A DNA stretch of 64,000 nt from Sepioteuthis lessoniana (Eukaryota; Mollusca; Cephalopoda; Myopsida; Loliginidae): contig OY757911.1 of the NCBI GenBank assembly GCA_963585895.1, positions 87,627,275 to 87,691,274 of the forward strand, in the 5' to 3' direction. Below the pieces are notes generated by a model. It saw only the letters and a program-made list of their open reading frames with translations. It was not told the DNA's origin and ran no database searches. Below are positions 1 through 10,920 of this stretch, piece by piece. Every line of letters begins with the position of its first letter. The stretch's first letter is position 1. The translations under genes and the position numbers were made by a program.

Positions 1-97
1 CAACACCTCGAGTGGCAGCATTAACGGAGTTCTTCAAAGTAGATGCCGACGCAAATGTTCATCCATTACTAGATTCGTGGTACTTTAGTGCTAGCTC

Positions 98-557
98 GCT
101 ATGAAACGCAGTTTCTTCCAGGAAGCGGTCGTATCGATACTGCTGTATGGATGCACTACCTGGACGCTAACTAAACGGCTGGAGAAGAAGCTAGACGGCA
201 ATTACTCAAGAATGCTGCGAGCAATATTGAACATGTTCTGGCGGCAACACCCCACAAAGCACCAACTATACGGCCACCTGCCTCCCATCACGAAAACTAT
301 CCAAGTTAGACGAACCAGACATGCAGGACACTGCTGGAGAAGCAAGGACGAGCTCATAAGTGATGTACTCCTATGGACCCCCACATATGTCCAGGCAAAA
401 CCAGGACGACCAGCTCGAACATACATACAGCAGCTATGTGAGGATACGGGATGTAGCCCTGAAGACCTGCCAGAGGCGATGAACGATAGGGAAATGTGGC
501 GAGAGAGGGTCAGGGATATCCGTGCTACGAGCACGACATGATGATGATGATGACGCA
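98..557 (+). mobile_element. RTE-like LINE, 5'-truncated 3' end
   Basis: This is the last part of a non-LTR retrotransposon. It encodes the C-terminal region after the reverse transcriptase (RT) thumb and ends in an (ATG)n/(GAT)n tail, which is typical of RTE-clade LINEs. Sequence before about 98 does not match the family, so the copy is 5'-truncated, as target-primed reverse transcription usually leaves. The same C-terminal protein is recognisable at 5.9, 13.7, 16.0, 42.4, 45.0 and 60.6 kb in this window. The RTE assignment rests on the tail and protein style and was not tested by phylogeny. Confidence 0.85.
101..541 (+). pseudogene. C-terminal fragment of LINE reverse transcriptase polyprotein
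   Basis: An open frame of 146 residues starts at an internal methionine (MKRSFFQEAVVSILLYGCTT) that in longer copies lies inside the polyprotein, just after the RT thumb. It is therefore not a true start. The segment is rich in Arg, His and Trp, includes RRTRHAGHCWRS, and ends at the family's natural stop in VRDIRATSTT. It has no catalytic domain and cannot be a functional enzyme alone. The frame is intact over its whole length, so this copy is fairly young. Confidence 0.85.
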
Positions 558-1254
558 TATGATGTCTATATACATTCGGCTGCGGACGTAGTAAGTTCGT
601 GTAGCAAGCTTGTTTATGGTATTTAATGTTCTAACGTTAAAAGTCATCATATAAAATGGTTCTAAATAGAAAGAATCACTGACCAATGAGATAAAAACAT
701 TTTGAAAGGCTGGTACTAAATTTTATCTTTCAAACATGACGCTATCAAAGTTTTCTTTCGATCTTCATCTCAGAATTAAACTCGCTTACCACTGCTTTAT
801 TTATAACTATTTTGGGATATTACGTCCCCTTTAAACTGAGTGGAGTCACCAGTGTGTTTGTTTTATTTAAAACCTGTGAAAAGATAGTGTTTCTCTCTGA
901 ATGTTATTTGCCTATAATTCTATCTTTTGTGACGAAGATAGAATAATAGGCAAATAACATTTGCCTATTATTCCATCTTCTATTTTGAGGATATGAAAGT
1001 TTTTCCTCTAGCAAAAAGCAAATAGACTCAACGAGCCGGTTGATATACAAGGACTACGTGTGGTACCACCCTGCCAAATAACTAAGAGTAGGAATTGGTC
1101 TGGGTACATTGTCTGCTTAGATATACAATGCATGTTTCCTAGTTGTAAATAAAACTGGCTTCTTATTTCCTGTTTGGTTTGAGAAGTTGCGTTTTTCTCG
1201 TTTTCTTTCCATTTCAATTAGTGCGGGCAAAATTTAGTAGCGAAATATCAACAC
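558..1254. other. AT-rich stretch without recognisable gene
   Basis: I see no coding or RNA gene here. The only structure is the inverted repeat at 901-960 with a partial third copy after it, listed separately. Confidence 0.6.
901..983. repeat. Inverted repeat (hairpin) plus partial third copy
   Basis: Bases 901-926 and 935-960 are reverse complements over 26 bp with one mismatch and an 8-base loop. Bases about 961-983 repeat the second arm once more in direct orientation (TTGCCTATTATTCCATCTTC). A transcript would form a strong stem-loop. No gene context explains it. It may be the end of a foldback element or a template-switch scar. Confidence 0.85.
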
Positions 1255-1350
1255 ATTGGATTGATTGATTGATTGATTGATTTTAACAGCATCTCAACCT
1301 TTCTGGGGTTATTTTATATCTAGAAATTATAAATTATACATTTATATTTA
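1255..1350 (-). repeat. SINE-tail-like repeat (family E), 3' part
   Basis: Read on the minus strand, this ends in ATAAAATAACCCC, GCTGTTAAAATC and an (AATC)n tail, here five to six units. The same 3' end recurs at 39.8, 40.9 and 52.4 kb, so this is a dispersed retroposon with a tetranucleotide tail. The body is truncated. Confidence 0.6.
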
Positions 1351-1462
1351 CATTTTAGAGCCATAGATGGAAATTTGGCAAGAGCACAGATTAATATTAC
1401 CTGTTAAAAATGCGCAACTGTCCAAATACTGAAACAGGTCAAATATATTTACATGTAAACAG

Positions 1463-1525
1463 GGGTTGGTCGGTTGGTTGGTTTTACGACAAGTCAATAC
1501 TTGGGTTATTTTATGTCGGAGACAG
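1463..1525 (-). repeat. SINE-tail-like repeat (family E variant) with (AACC)n tail
   Basis: The minus strand carries ATAAAATAACCCAAG followed by a diverged TTGACTTGTCG and an (AACC)n tail. It resembles the neighbouring family E end, but the terminal repeat is AACC instead of AATC. Confidence 0.5.
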
Positions 1526-1576
1526 TCTATATGTACCATAGCCATATACATGAATATGCAAAATGTACATGGGATG

Positions 1577-1579
<3 letters not shown>

Positions 1580-1610
<31 letters not shown>
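1580..1610. repeat. (TA)n microsatellite
   Basis: A perfect TA dinucleotide run of about 15 units. Confidence 0.95.
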
Positions 1611-1612
<2 letters not shown>

Positions 1613-2150
1613 ATAGAACATAGGAGTCTTGAAACACGAAAAACACTTACGACTTCTCAGTTCAGGTACGAAACTTTTTATTACCTTTGAGTTTAAAGGT
1701 TTTTCAACATAAGGAGAGAGAGGTACAATCTCTCTATTCTGGCTTTTTCAATATAAGGAGAGAGAGGTACAATCTCTCTATTCTGGCTTTTTCATCTACC
1801 CCCCCCCATCTCGTGCAACACCTGCCCAAGGCCTCCGCGAGCAAGCGAAAGTCAACCCTTCTCGTCCGGTGTCTAGTTTTCAACTCTACTAACTGACTTT
1901 TTCAAAATCTCCCAAAATCCTCCGCGCTCTTCCGGTGCGTGACGTCACCCGCACTCTGTAACCCCATTTCCCATCTCGGACTATTGTGACATCTCTGAGT
2001 GACACGTCCGCTCCACACGCACGCGCGTAAACGCCTGCGTTAATGTTGCACCTAAGTAACCCATGCACTGAGCCGAAAGGTTCTCAGCCTAAGGAAACCC
2101 AAAGGCATAAAACGAAATCCCTCGGCCATCATATTACATAATAACTATGA
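1611..2150 (-). mobile_element. LTR-like repeat, minus strand, fossil
   Basis: This block aligns by eye with the solo LTR at 42,886-43,529: shared GACTTTTTCAAAATC-type sequence, a perfect CRE (TGACGTCA, 1940-1947) at the matching place, and a matching AATAAA region on the minus strand. It is richer in GC than its surroundings. It contains a 44-bp tandem duplication (about 1700-1794), and the paralogue also has internal tandem repeats. The ends are not resolved; the left end runs into the TA repeat. Family is inferred as a Gypsy-class solo LTR. Confidence 0.45.
1700..1794. repeat. 44-bp tandem duplication
   Basis: Two nearly identical 44-bp units lie head to tail. Each contains the self-complementary AGAGAGA...TCTCTCT around GGTACAA. 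They lie within the LTR-like block. Confidence 0.9.
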
Positions 2151-2899
2151 TCTCCATTTATATATGATACAAAATGTATCTTTTCAATCATTTAAAAGTG
2201 TTAAGCGCTTCATACTTAGTTGCAATATCAATGCTTTAAGAGTAAATGTAATTCAAAATAATTCTAAACAATATCTCTCATCAATACTTAGAAGCAGTAG
2301 ACTGTAAGTAACCTATGGGCTAGACTAAGTGAAATTTAGTGTAACATAGCGGGGAACTAGTACATAAGCTTATGGCTGATATATCACTCAAAGGTCAACA
2401 CCTGCAGGTAAAACGTGAGGTCATGGAAAATTCCCTTTTGGTGTAAGCAACTGGGAACCTAGTTAGAATAGGGTTTTGCAATAAAGGTAATTTTGTGAAA
2501 GATAACACGTATTAAAAGAGAGATGATCGAGTATTTAGATTTTTTCTATGACTACTGCGACTACTGTGAACATCTGGTTAAGTTTTCTGTATTTCCTAGT
2601 AAAAGCCACGCAATCATACGTATACATAAATCAAGTAGCAACATTATGTGTTTGCCTTTCATTCGACATATTTCTTTTTTTTTACACCACTCTGACTTTC
2701 TGTTGAAAAGTCACGTAAATAAATATATTGTAGTTATTTTGATGTAAAATATTTTTGTGGTGGACTACCCATTTTTTTTTTTCATCTAATAACAGGTAAT
2801 ATATTAAGTGAGAGGATTTTAGTGGTGGGTTTTCTATAGAAACTAGTGTAAATACTAGCCATTTCATAAATGGACCAACTAGGACGTCAAGCACTATCC
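2151..2899. other. Intergenic AT-rich DNA
   Basis: No gene is seen. The last 40 bases may belong to the Penelope-like relic that continues after the SINE at 2913-3112. Confidence 0.5.
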
Positions 2900-3310
2900 A
2901 TCTTCCCATCATTGGCTGTGCCCGTGGAGTTATGGTTATCGTCGTAGGAATTGGACACGGTGACACGAGTTCAAATCCTGGACTAGGTTATTCAGCCTTG
3001 GTGAGGCAACTAGTCTAGGAGAAGGAAAACTCTGAATTCAAATCTGTTGAACTCTGCTTAAAAAATTGACCTTATGTCATATCCTGCCCGAGCGGAGGGG
3101 TTGGTAAATAGGATCTTCCCATCATACATATTCTTCACTAGATATATAGACGATATACTTATGTTGACATCATCCAACGAAGAACTACCTCCATATATGA
3201 GAAGTTTCAAAACATAGATAGACCTATTCAGTTTAAGTTAGAACATCCAGATAACACTGGATCCTTATCACTCCTAGATTTTAAAATGCTAATGCAAATA
3301 TCACCAAGAT
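2870..3310 (+). pseudogene. Penelope-like element reverse transcriptase relic, split by a SINE
   Basis: After the SINE the plus strand encodes FFTRYIDDILMLTSSNEEL, the catalytic YxDD region in the style of Penelope-like RTs. A frame change then leads to IDRPIQFKLEHPDNTG and SLLDFK, which follow the catalytic box in that family. Only about 70 residues of RT are recognisable; no GIY-YIG nuclease is seen. It is an old relic with at least one stop and one frameshift. The family call comes from motif style and could be wrong between Penelope-like and DIRS-type RTs. Confidence 0.5.
2913..3112 (+). mobile_element. tRNA-derived SINE (family A), internally deleted, with TSD
   Basis: The tRNA-like head has an A-box-like stretch (GGTTATCGTCGTAGG) and a B box (GAGTTCAAATCCTGG). 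It is followed directly by the family's 3' part (GGCAACTAGTCTAGGAGAAG...GAGCGGAGGGGTTGGTAAATA). The central module found in the other copies is missing. The 13-bp duplication ATCTTCCCATCAT flanks it at 2900-2912 and 3113-3125, so the ends are exact. It sits inside a Penelope-like RT relic. Confidence 0.85.
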
Positions 3311-3321
3311 ACCTGGGGCAG

Positions 3322-3560
3322 GTACAAGGCTCATTTAATAAGTTTCTAGACATTTTAGTATGGACACTTTTATTGATAGTATACACATGAAACTCTAGTT
3401 CCCTTCGAAGTAATCTCCTCCAGCTGCAATGCACTTGTTGTACCGTTCCAACAACTTCTGGAAGGCCACATGGAAGTCCTCTTATGTGAGCATGTCAATG
3501 ACCTTCGTCACAGCCTATTTCATCTCTTCAATTGTCTCAAACTTATGAGGACGAGTCCTC
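3322..3560 (-). pseudogene. mariner-type transposase, C-terminal end and 3' terminus
   Basis: The minus strand encodes GAFQKLLERYNKCIAAGGDYFEG followed by a stop. This is the characteristic C-terminus of one branch of mariner/Tc1-family transposases. Downstream on the same strand is a TTAATAAGTTTCTAGAC-like stretch (plus-strand complement at about 3335-3350), which may be near the 3' terminal inverted repeat. The catalytic DDD region is absent, and upstream sequence decays quickly. Confidence 0.6.
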
Positions 3561-3795
3561 GTAGCGTCATAACTAATGTGCTTGACTTTGACATCATCGT
3601 GAACTCAAACTTTAGTCGTGTTATTGTGTTCACTTTCGGACTAATACCCCTTGGGAAAGTTATGAATTCCCTTATGCCCCAGCTATGGGTCAAATAGCAC
3701 CACTAACGTTCTTCGAGAAGGATGGCCTTGGCAATAGTCCACCAATGATAATATATCATTAAACAAAGAAATTAAACCAAACCAATCAAATACAC
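3560..3795 (+). mobile_element. tRNA-derived SINE (family B)
   Basis: A diverged tRNA-like head ends near GTGAACTCAAACTTTAGTCG. It is followed by the core TTCACTTTCGGACTAATACC, GGGAAAG and AGCTATGGGTCAAATAG. The 3' tail contains GAGAAGGATGGCCTTGG, ATTAAAC and AACCAAACCAATC. The same order occurs at 29,755-29,990. The core is shared with family A, but the tail is different. Confidence 0.7.
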
Positions 3796-3943
3796 AACTT
3801 GTGGGTCACATTCAGCCCTCAAACCGCTTTTCTATTGGACGCGTCAGAACAATTTACGGAACAAATATTTTCTTAAAACTTGGTAATTTGTCTTTCGCTT
3901 CTGATCATATTTCTCACAATAGAAGAGTGAAATGTACTTTAAT

Positions 3944-4191
3944 ATTTCTGTCGCTTTGGCTTCAAGCCAATATGAATTGTCAAATCTACCCCTTCTCACT
4001 TTATGAAAACAGATCTTTATATTTTGCTGTATTGGTTGATTATCAATAATTTCAGTAAGCTTTCTCTCTCCCACAACAGCCGATGTAGTTGTCACTAATG
4101 TTCTTATTAAAATGTAATTTTAAAAAATGTATAAAAAATTGGATTATTTCAAGTTTTCATTTTTTGATCTTGAAGCCAAAGCGACAGAAAT
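3944..4191. repeat. 23-bp perfect inverted repeat 202 bp apart
   Basis: Bases 3944-3966 (ATTTCTGTCGCTTTGGCTTC plus AAG) are the exact reverse complement of 4169-4191. The enclosed segment is AT-rich with no coding signal. The arms could be terminal inverted repeats of a short nonautonomous transposon, but no clear flanking duplication was seen. Confidence 0.8.
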
Positions 4192-5255
4192 GTGGGTGTG
4201 AACATAAGATGACACAAGACGCAAACAGAACCTGGGCAAATTTGTTTTGTTTTATAACGTAAGAATAGACAGATCTGTTAACTCAGAGTAGCATGGGGAA
4301 GGTGTGCTTAAAGTATTAGACGACACACATAAATAGAAAATAATAGAAAATGTTTCAGAATGCATCGTTAACCAAATAGAAATTATATCTGCTATTCCTT
4401 TAAATATGATAAAACGTTTATTTTTGCTTTTGTTTTCTGTTTTATAATATTTTTTATATAATTTATCGCATTTTACTTATGAAATACAACTGAATGGAAA
4501 GATAAAATTTATTAAAAGTAAATATGAAAAGACAGAATTTGTCAAAATTAAAAAAGCAGAATTGAGGAAAATTTGTCCCCTTACATTAATTAATTCATGC
4601 ATCCAAATTACTATCATATGAGTATTCATTTTGCTGGGAAAAAATCGCAGTCTATCCGCTGTATTATAGAGAAACATTATTACTAGTGGAAATTTCGATA
4701 CCCACTTCATTTCACTTTTGGCCTAGTGGGCCTCTTCCTTAAAATGTAATGGCACTTTTAAGTCCTTGATTTTGACACCCTTGATCTACGCAAAGATTTT
4801 CCATTCAAAAAGGTTTTTTCCAAATAATTTATGAGTGTTTACTTCAGCAGTTAATTTACTGATTCGACATAATACGTTCTTTTACTGACTATTTCAGTTT
4901 ATTCGTGGCTCTTAATTATCTTCATCTGGTTTCACATTCTCTAGAACCAGTCCAAATATAGAGGTAGAAAAAAGGAAACGCAATTCACTTGTCACATCAG
5001 TTATTCCTAATTTCAAGTCCCGTTGCAATTTACTCTCAATATACTTTGTATTCACTAAAATTATATCCGTTCAAAATGATTCCTTTTACAGGCAATAGAA
5101 GTTAAAACATTCTTTTTTCAGTATCGACTTTCGCGATAAAATTTTACGAGAAAAGAGTTTTTATGAGCTTCTAATTTTGGAATAACTGCGAGTCTATGTT
5201 GAAAAAAATTAAAATTTCAATACTTCTTTCAGTATCGAGCTTATTTTTATCATCT

Positions 5256-5257
<2 letters not shown>
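4192..5257. other. AT-rich intergenic DNA
   Basis: No gene, RNA or recognisable element. Confidence 0.6.
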
Positions 5258-5322
<65 letters not shown>

Positions 5323-5387
5323 ATATAAGATAATAATACATGGCAAATCTAGAATATTATCGAAATTATTTTACTGAGTAAACTAAA

Positions 5388-5430
<43 letters not shown>

Positions 5431-5443
5431 CACACACACACAC
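5258..5443. repeat. Compound microsatellites (TA)n(TG)n, (TC)n, (CA)n
   Basis: TA runs to 5296, TG from 5297 to 5322, TC from about 5390 to 5428 and CA from 5430 to 5443. Confidence 0.95.
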
Positions 5444-5873
5444 ATACTTACGCTTCATACACAAAACATATATATGTAACCTTTTCCCATAAAATAAGAT
5501 GTGTATATATATTTTGAACGGAGAATGAAAAGTAAATGTTTAATACACTCACACAAACACACTTACCCGCGCATACACACACATACACACTCACATACAG
5601 ACGGACATACTTTAGATTCATGCCGAGAATACACCAAAGAAAAATAAAATTGTAGCTCCCTCAAGGACAAAATCGATTTTGAGCTGAGTAGAGTATGTAA
5701 ATGGCTACTGTTAATACACTCCTTGTTTTGGAACCTGTGCGAGTATTTGTCTGCCTATTTACTTAAACGGTTGATCTTGGGTAAATTGAAACACTCATTC
5801 ATGATTTCTGTTCTATTTTTAGACCAGACGCAAGATTTATTTCCCTTTAACTTATTTATTTGAGAATAAAAGC
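5444..5873. other. Intergenic DNA
   Basis: No gene is seen. It includes scattered ACAC-rich stretches around 5550-5600. Confidence 0.6.
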
Positions 5874-5889
5874 ACACACACACACACAC

Positions 5890-6050
5890 GTGGCAAAAGC
5901 AGAACGACCAGCACGAACATACATTCAGCAACTATGTGAGGATACGGGATGTAGTCCAGAAGACCTGCCAGAGGCGATGAACGATAGGGAAAAGTGGTGA
6001 GAGAGAGGGTCAGGGATATCTGTGCTACCAGCACGACATGATGATGATAT
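5890..6050 (+). mobile_element. RTE-like LINE, short 3' end
   Basis: Only the last roughly 50 codons remain (AERPARTYIQQLCEDTGCS...), ending in GCTACCAGCACGACATGATGATGAT. It abuts a (CA)n run at its 5' side, a plausible truncation or priming boundary. Confidence 0.8.
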
Positions 6051-6261
6051 ACGCGCTTATCATCAAAATTTAATGCTAAACACATTTTTAATCTGTAAAA
6101 TCTTTACAGTGTTCTGTATAAAAATGCCAGACTTATCACATTTTTCAAATATAAAATAGGATAATAATAAAAGCAGGATAAAAACTCATGACTCTGTGTT
6201 TCACGTTGGATCACCAAGATAAAACTTAGATATCTTAAATGTGTCTGTATCTAACTTATTC

Positions 6262-6287
6262 TTTTTTTTTTTTTTTTTTTTTTTTTT
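6262..6287. repeat. Poly(T) run
   Basis: About 26 consecutive T immediately before the R4-like LINE copy. Confidence 0.95.
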
Positions 6288-9200
6288 GCTAGCGGGAGTG
6301 TCTTCTTCCAAGGAAGAATACCAGGTTACATTCGTGATAGGAACACAGATAATAATCAACCCTGGGTCTGATATAGTTACATTATACTGCTCATGAAAAA
6401 TGCTAAATCCTAATCCAAATCACGGTGGGATTCAGACTACAAATCTGAAAGTCATGATCGGCTGGTGTCTCCTTGATAATTTCCGTGAGGGACCCAATCG
6501 GCATCCTTCGAATGTTAGCTGCTCTAATTTCAAGAATACAAAGACCAAAGTAACATTTCAATTGGATGATACCAACGGAAAAATGGACTGGAGAAGAAAA
6601 CAAAATGTAATCCACTGTTTTTTAAGAGTAATCCTGCTCGAAGATGGTATAGAAAAAGAATGATCGAAATTTGGGCAGAATCCGCAGATTATAATAGAAG
6701 CCCAAGGCTTTGCTGACCAAGCTAGAATGATTTGAAAGAAAGATTAATTTTCTGACCATGAGATACTAGAAATATGTGGACATATAAGTCATGAAGAATA
6801 TAAATGAGAGCCCTCTTCCCAAATTAAATACAAAATACTGAAAAACAAAACACCAGAGACCCCAATATCTCAACATCAAAGTTAACATAAGCTGACGAGA
6901 AAAATGTACAGTTAATAAAGAAAATCATGACTGAAAAATCATGACTGAAAAGAAAACTACATTACCATTCCTCAGGACCCAAGACTGGAAAAAAGTTTGG
7001 GTAGAAACCGAAAAGGTAAATCAATTATTAAAAACATACCTAGAGACAGCTTCACCAACCTAAACAATTCAATTGATGCAGAAGTAAAACTAGACAGTGG
7101 TTAAATTGGCATCATCCCAAGGAAACTAAACAGAAAGACAAAAAATTAATGAGAAATTAGACTTGAAGTACAAATAATGAAACTGCAAAACTAACAAAAG
7201 TACTCAGGAAGGGATGGAACCAGTGAAATAAATAGACCAAAAAACAACAGCAGACAATACTGCCAATACAACCAGAAGAAATAGATAAAAAATATATTGG
7301 AAGAAGAAAGGAGACTCAAAAGATACTGGGACAGAGTCAAGCAATATAAACAAAACAATACCTTCCAAAATAATGAAAGAAAATTCCACTTGGTCGGTGG
7401 CGGGACGAATGAAGAACCAGATATAAAGGAAGCAAAACAGTTTTAGGGCGAGATAAGTGAACAGACAAAAACTTAACAGAAGGGCCGAATGGATAAATAA
7501 GATTTAAAAAATACAAGTGAAGAAGGCTCTCAAGCAAACATTCACTCAATAGGGGCAACACTCAAGAAAGTACCAAATCGGAAAACATCTGACATGCATG
7601 GATTCTAGTTTAAAAACATTTACGTTAATCTATGACGAATTGGCTAAGCAACTGAGTAAATGCCTCGAAAAAGCCAACATACCTGAATTGATGACGAAAG
7701 CAAAACGCACACTAATCTAGAAAGAGCCCCAAAAAGGAATCATCCCAAACAAATATAGATGTAGAAAATCTTAACTGCACAAATAAGAAAAGAAATATTT
7801 TACTCGCTTGTATGCCACGGACTGTTTCCGAGGGATTCCTCAAGGGGAAAAGAGGAACATAAGACCTAATATATATAGTTCAGCACATTCTCAACAAGGC
7901 GAAAAACTGTTGCCATGACATCGATTTACAACAAAAATGGCCTATGATATGGTCGCGCCAACTTGGAAAGTAGGATTTCTGAAAATGTTGAAAATATCTC
8001 ACATAAACATCATCACAAAAGCTATGGAAAGCTGGACAGTGGAATTAGCAGTAGAAGGGAAAACTCTTACAGAAATTAGAATCCAAAGATGCAACTTCCA
8101 ATAAGACTCATTCTCGCCACTACTATTAGTAATAATGCTACTCAATCTTATACCCAGCAAATGCGCAGGAGGCTACAAATTAAAAAAAGTCTCAGGAAAA
8201 AAATAAAACACATTATGTATATGGATGAAATCAGGATATTTTCCAAAAAGGAAAAATAAATGAAGACCTTGATACAACCAATAAGAAAATACTGCCAGAA
8301 TATAGGAACAGAATTTGGCAGTGAAAAATAAGCCATGCTGATAATAAAAAGGGAAAAGAGAAACAACATAAGAAACAGAACTGCCTACTCAACAAAGCAT
8401 CCGAACGCTTGAAGAAAAAGAAAATTGCAAATACTCGGGAATATTGGAAGTGGACACCATTAAACAAACAGATGAAAGAAAAAATAAGAAAATTATTACT
8501 TAGAGTAAGTAAAAGTAAAGTAGGCGACCATAGTCGAGGGTGACCCGAAGGCTCCCTTTTCGATAGCTTACTACACCAAGGTGTAGGGGAGGGCGCTACT
8601 CCTTTCCCTGGATTGCTCCACTTTACCCTTGATCCGTACCTTATAATGCTGAGTGTTAAGCAAGGAGGCATCAAGTACCATTTTTTGAGTATTTGGTATG
8701 ACTCGACCTGGGATTGAACCCAGGTCTCCTGGGCGATTGGCGAACACTCTAACCGCTAGGCCAATGTCCGGTACTTACTTAGAAGAACAAGAAAACTTCT
8801 CGAAACTAAGCTCTGCAGCATAAATCTCATCAAAAAACTAAACTCCTAGAAAAGCCTCCGCCCCCTTGATCATTCTTAAAATCAATAAGCAAGGAACTCA
8901 GACAAATGGGTCAAACGACAAGGAAATTAAGGACCTATGCACAAGGCATTACACCCGAAATTGATAGACTTGTAGAGTGTCAAGAAAAGAAGTAGGAAGA
9001 GGACTCGCTAGCATTGAGGATTGAGTAGATTCATCACTACAAGAATTCGAAGAATACTTACAAAAGAGGAAAAATAAGACTAATTACAGCAGCAGCCAGT
9101 AGGCAACAATGGTAATATAAAAACAAACCAGAAAACAACAAAATCAAGACAAAAGAAATGGGAAGAAAAACTATACAGATACTTCAATTGACAAATTAGT

Positions 9201-9790
9201 GTGATTGAACAACAAAAGACCTGAACATGGTTAAGAAATAGAAACCAAAGGAAAGATATCGAATCTCTTGTAATAGTTACTTAAATCAATACCATAAGGA
9301 CAACTAAGTTAAAGAAAAAAATGATAATACGTAAAAGAATAGCAAGTGTAGGTTATGTGAAGAAAGAGATGAAACAGTCCCTTATATAATAAGCGAATGC
9401 AGCAAACTACCACAAGATGAGTACAAAACTAGTCATGACTGGGTCGGGAAGGTGATCTACTGGGAATTATGCCAGAGATTAAAATTTCACCATACTAACA
9501 AATGCTATATGTACAAACCAGAGTCCGTTCTAGAAAATGAGACGCATAGAATTCTCTGAGATACAAACGGATCACTTAATCCCGGCTTCAAGACAAGACT
9601 TAGTGTTAAGTAGCATGAAATAAAGAACTAAGTCTGCCGTCTCATGGATTTTCATGTCTCGGCGAACCACAGAAATGAAAGAGAGCGAATAGACAAATAC
9701 TTGGACCTTGCTTCGGACAATTTATGGTCGACGAATGGAAAAAAAATATTTTAGAGTTAGAAAAATTGCTCTTAAGATGAGTATAGTATT
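6288..9790 (+). mobile_element. R4/Dong-like LINE with restriction-like endonuclease, near full length, decayed
   Basis: Segments of one polyprotein appear in order. N-terminal: MDWRRKQN around 6580, then a positively charged linker (RLKRYWDRVKQYKQN near 7315). RT: MAYDMV and SWTVELAVEGKTLTEIRIQR at 7930-8090, AGGYKLKK near 8170. Post-RT: MKEKIRK followed by RRTRKLLETKL across a nested SINE. Then KWEEKLY near 9160, a degraded zinc-knuckle region near 9340, and the nuclease region with IQTDHLIPASRQDLV near 9565, where longer copies have RPDL...KIVDFA. Many stops and frameshifts occur, so it is an old copy. RLE-bearing LINEs cut target DNA with this C-terminal nuclease. The clade is inferred. 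Confidence 0.8.
8505..8774 (-). mobile_element. tRNA-derived SINE (family C) nested in LINE, with TSD
   Basis: On the minus strand the tRNA-like head reads GGCCTAGCGGTTAGAGTG (A box) and GGGTTCAATCCCAGG (B box). The body follows (GGAAAGGAGTAGCGCCCTCC) and the 3' end is CTTTACTTTTACTTAC. The 9-bp duplication TTACTTAGA flanks it at 8496-8504 and 8775-8783. Removing the SINE rejoins the host LINE frame (MKEKIRK...RRTRKLLETKL). It is younger than the LINE. Partial copies of the family are at 44.0 and 58.5 kb. Confidence 0.9.
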
Positions 9791-10920
9791 TTATTTTATT
9801 TTCTCTTTCTCTTATATTTTACTTTGATTCATCACTTTCCGACATTTTTCTTTTTTCTAATTCTTCATTATATCTTACGAAACTTACATTCATTTGACAC
9901 AAGGCCACAATATTAGAGCCCTCAAATTGCTTAATAAGCTTAACTGAATTATGACCACAGTAATAGGGCATTTAGGAAAATTATTAGCTTGAGCTAGTCT
10001 GGCACTTGATTTCAATAATAAGATGGATGAAGGGGTGTTGCCTATGTAACGTTACTGTTCTCAAATTGCAGTTTGTAATACTACGATATTTTAGCCTGAG
10101 GATTTGTAGGATGATTTTAGCTGGCGAAGTTGGTTTGTTAGTTGTGAGGGAAAGTTTGTTTGTTAGCGAGGATAGGTTGTAACGTATGTGTGTTTACGTT
10201 GTGTTGTTTCCTCACTGAGTGTTGTAAGGCCCTCGCTAAGTTTGTGAGAAATAAAAGGAGGATGATGAAGAAGTAAGATGGCGAAAGTCGAAAGGTGTTT
10301 TTAGGATAAGGTTTTTATTTGCAGCATGGAATATTGGTTTGCTTTTGGTGCTGCAAGACTCGTGAAGAAGTTATGCTTATGGAGACGAAATTATGAGAAG
10401 TTATGAGAAGTTGAGATGGCAGCGTGTGTGGTCGGACGTGTGAGGGATTGTGTTTTATGCATTTTGACGAAAGACATGTTGCAGTTGTAGGAATTGAACT
10501 TTGGATGTCACCGTGAGTTTCGTGTCTGGTATTTGGGGAGAGTAAGCGTTATCTCCATTAAAGTGGCCCAGAGGTGAATTGAGAGCTAGCGTGTCGAGAG
10601 CGGGATTACGCTCAGATCGACATAGCCAATTTTGGGGTGACATAAAGTTGTGCCTGTGCGATTCATGTTGAATGCATCTAATTTATATTCAACTGGGATT
10701 CCTTGTAAGGAATCCATAAATTATTGAAGAACAGCCAATGGGACGTCTGCACTGGTCGGCGTTCTCCAGCCAAAGAGACTGGGTTTGGCAGCTTACAAGA
10801 TTTGTTGGCCGGAAATGAAGATCCGGGGTGAATAGGATAAGTCATCCTGATTGGGTGAAATTAAGTGTCGAATTAAATTGCGCGCCAAACCAAAATACGA
10901 AATTTTCCCCTTCTCTACAA
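9791..10920. other. Low-repeat DNA, no gene recognised
   Basis: G-rich plus strand in parts and less AT-rich than surrounding DNA. No open frame resembles a known protein. It may hold the LINE 3' untranslated region at its start and an unidentified element or regulatory DNA after that. Confidence 0.4.

Noticed and set aside
1255-1290. CRISPR-like spacing in the GATT repeats
   Set aside because: It is a simple tetranucleotide tail of a retroposon; there are no spacers and the context is eukaryotic.
8700-8774. tRNA gene candidate with good A and B boxes
   Set aside because: It is the head of a SINE with a target-site duplication; acceptor pairing is not maintained.
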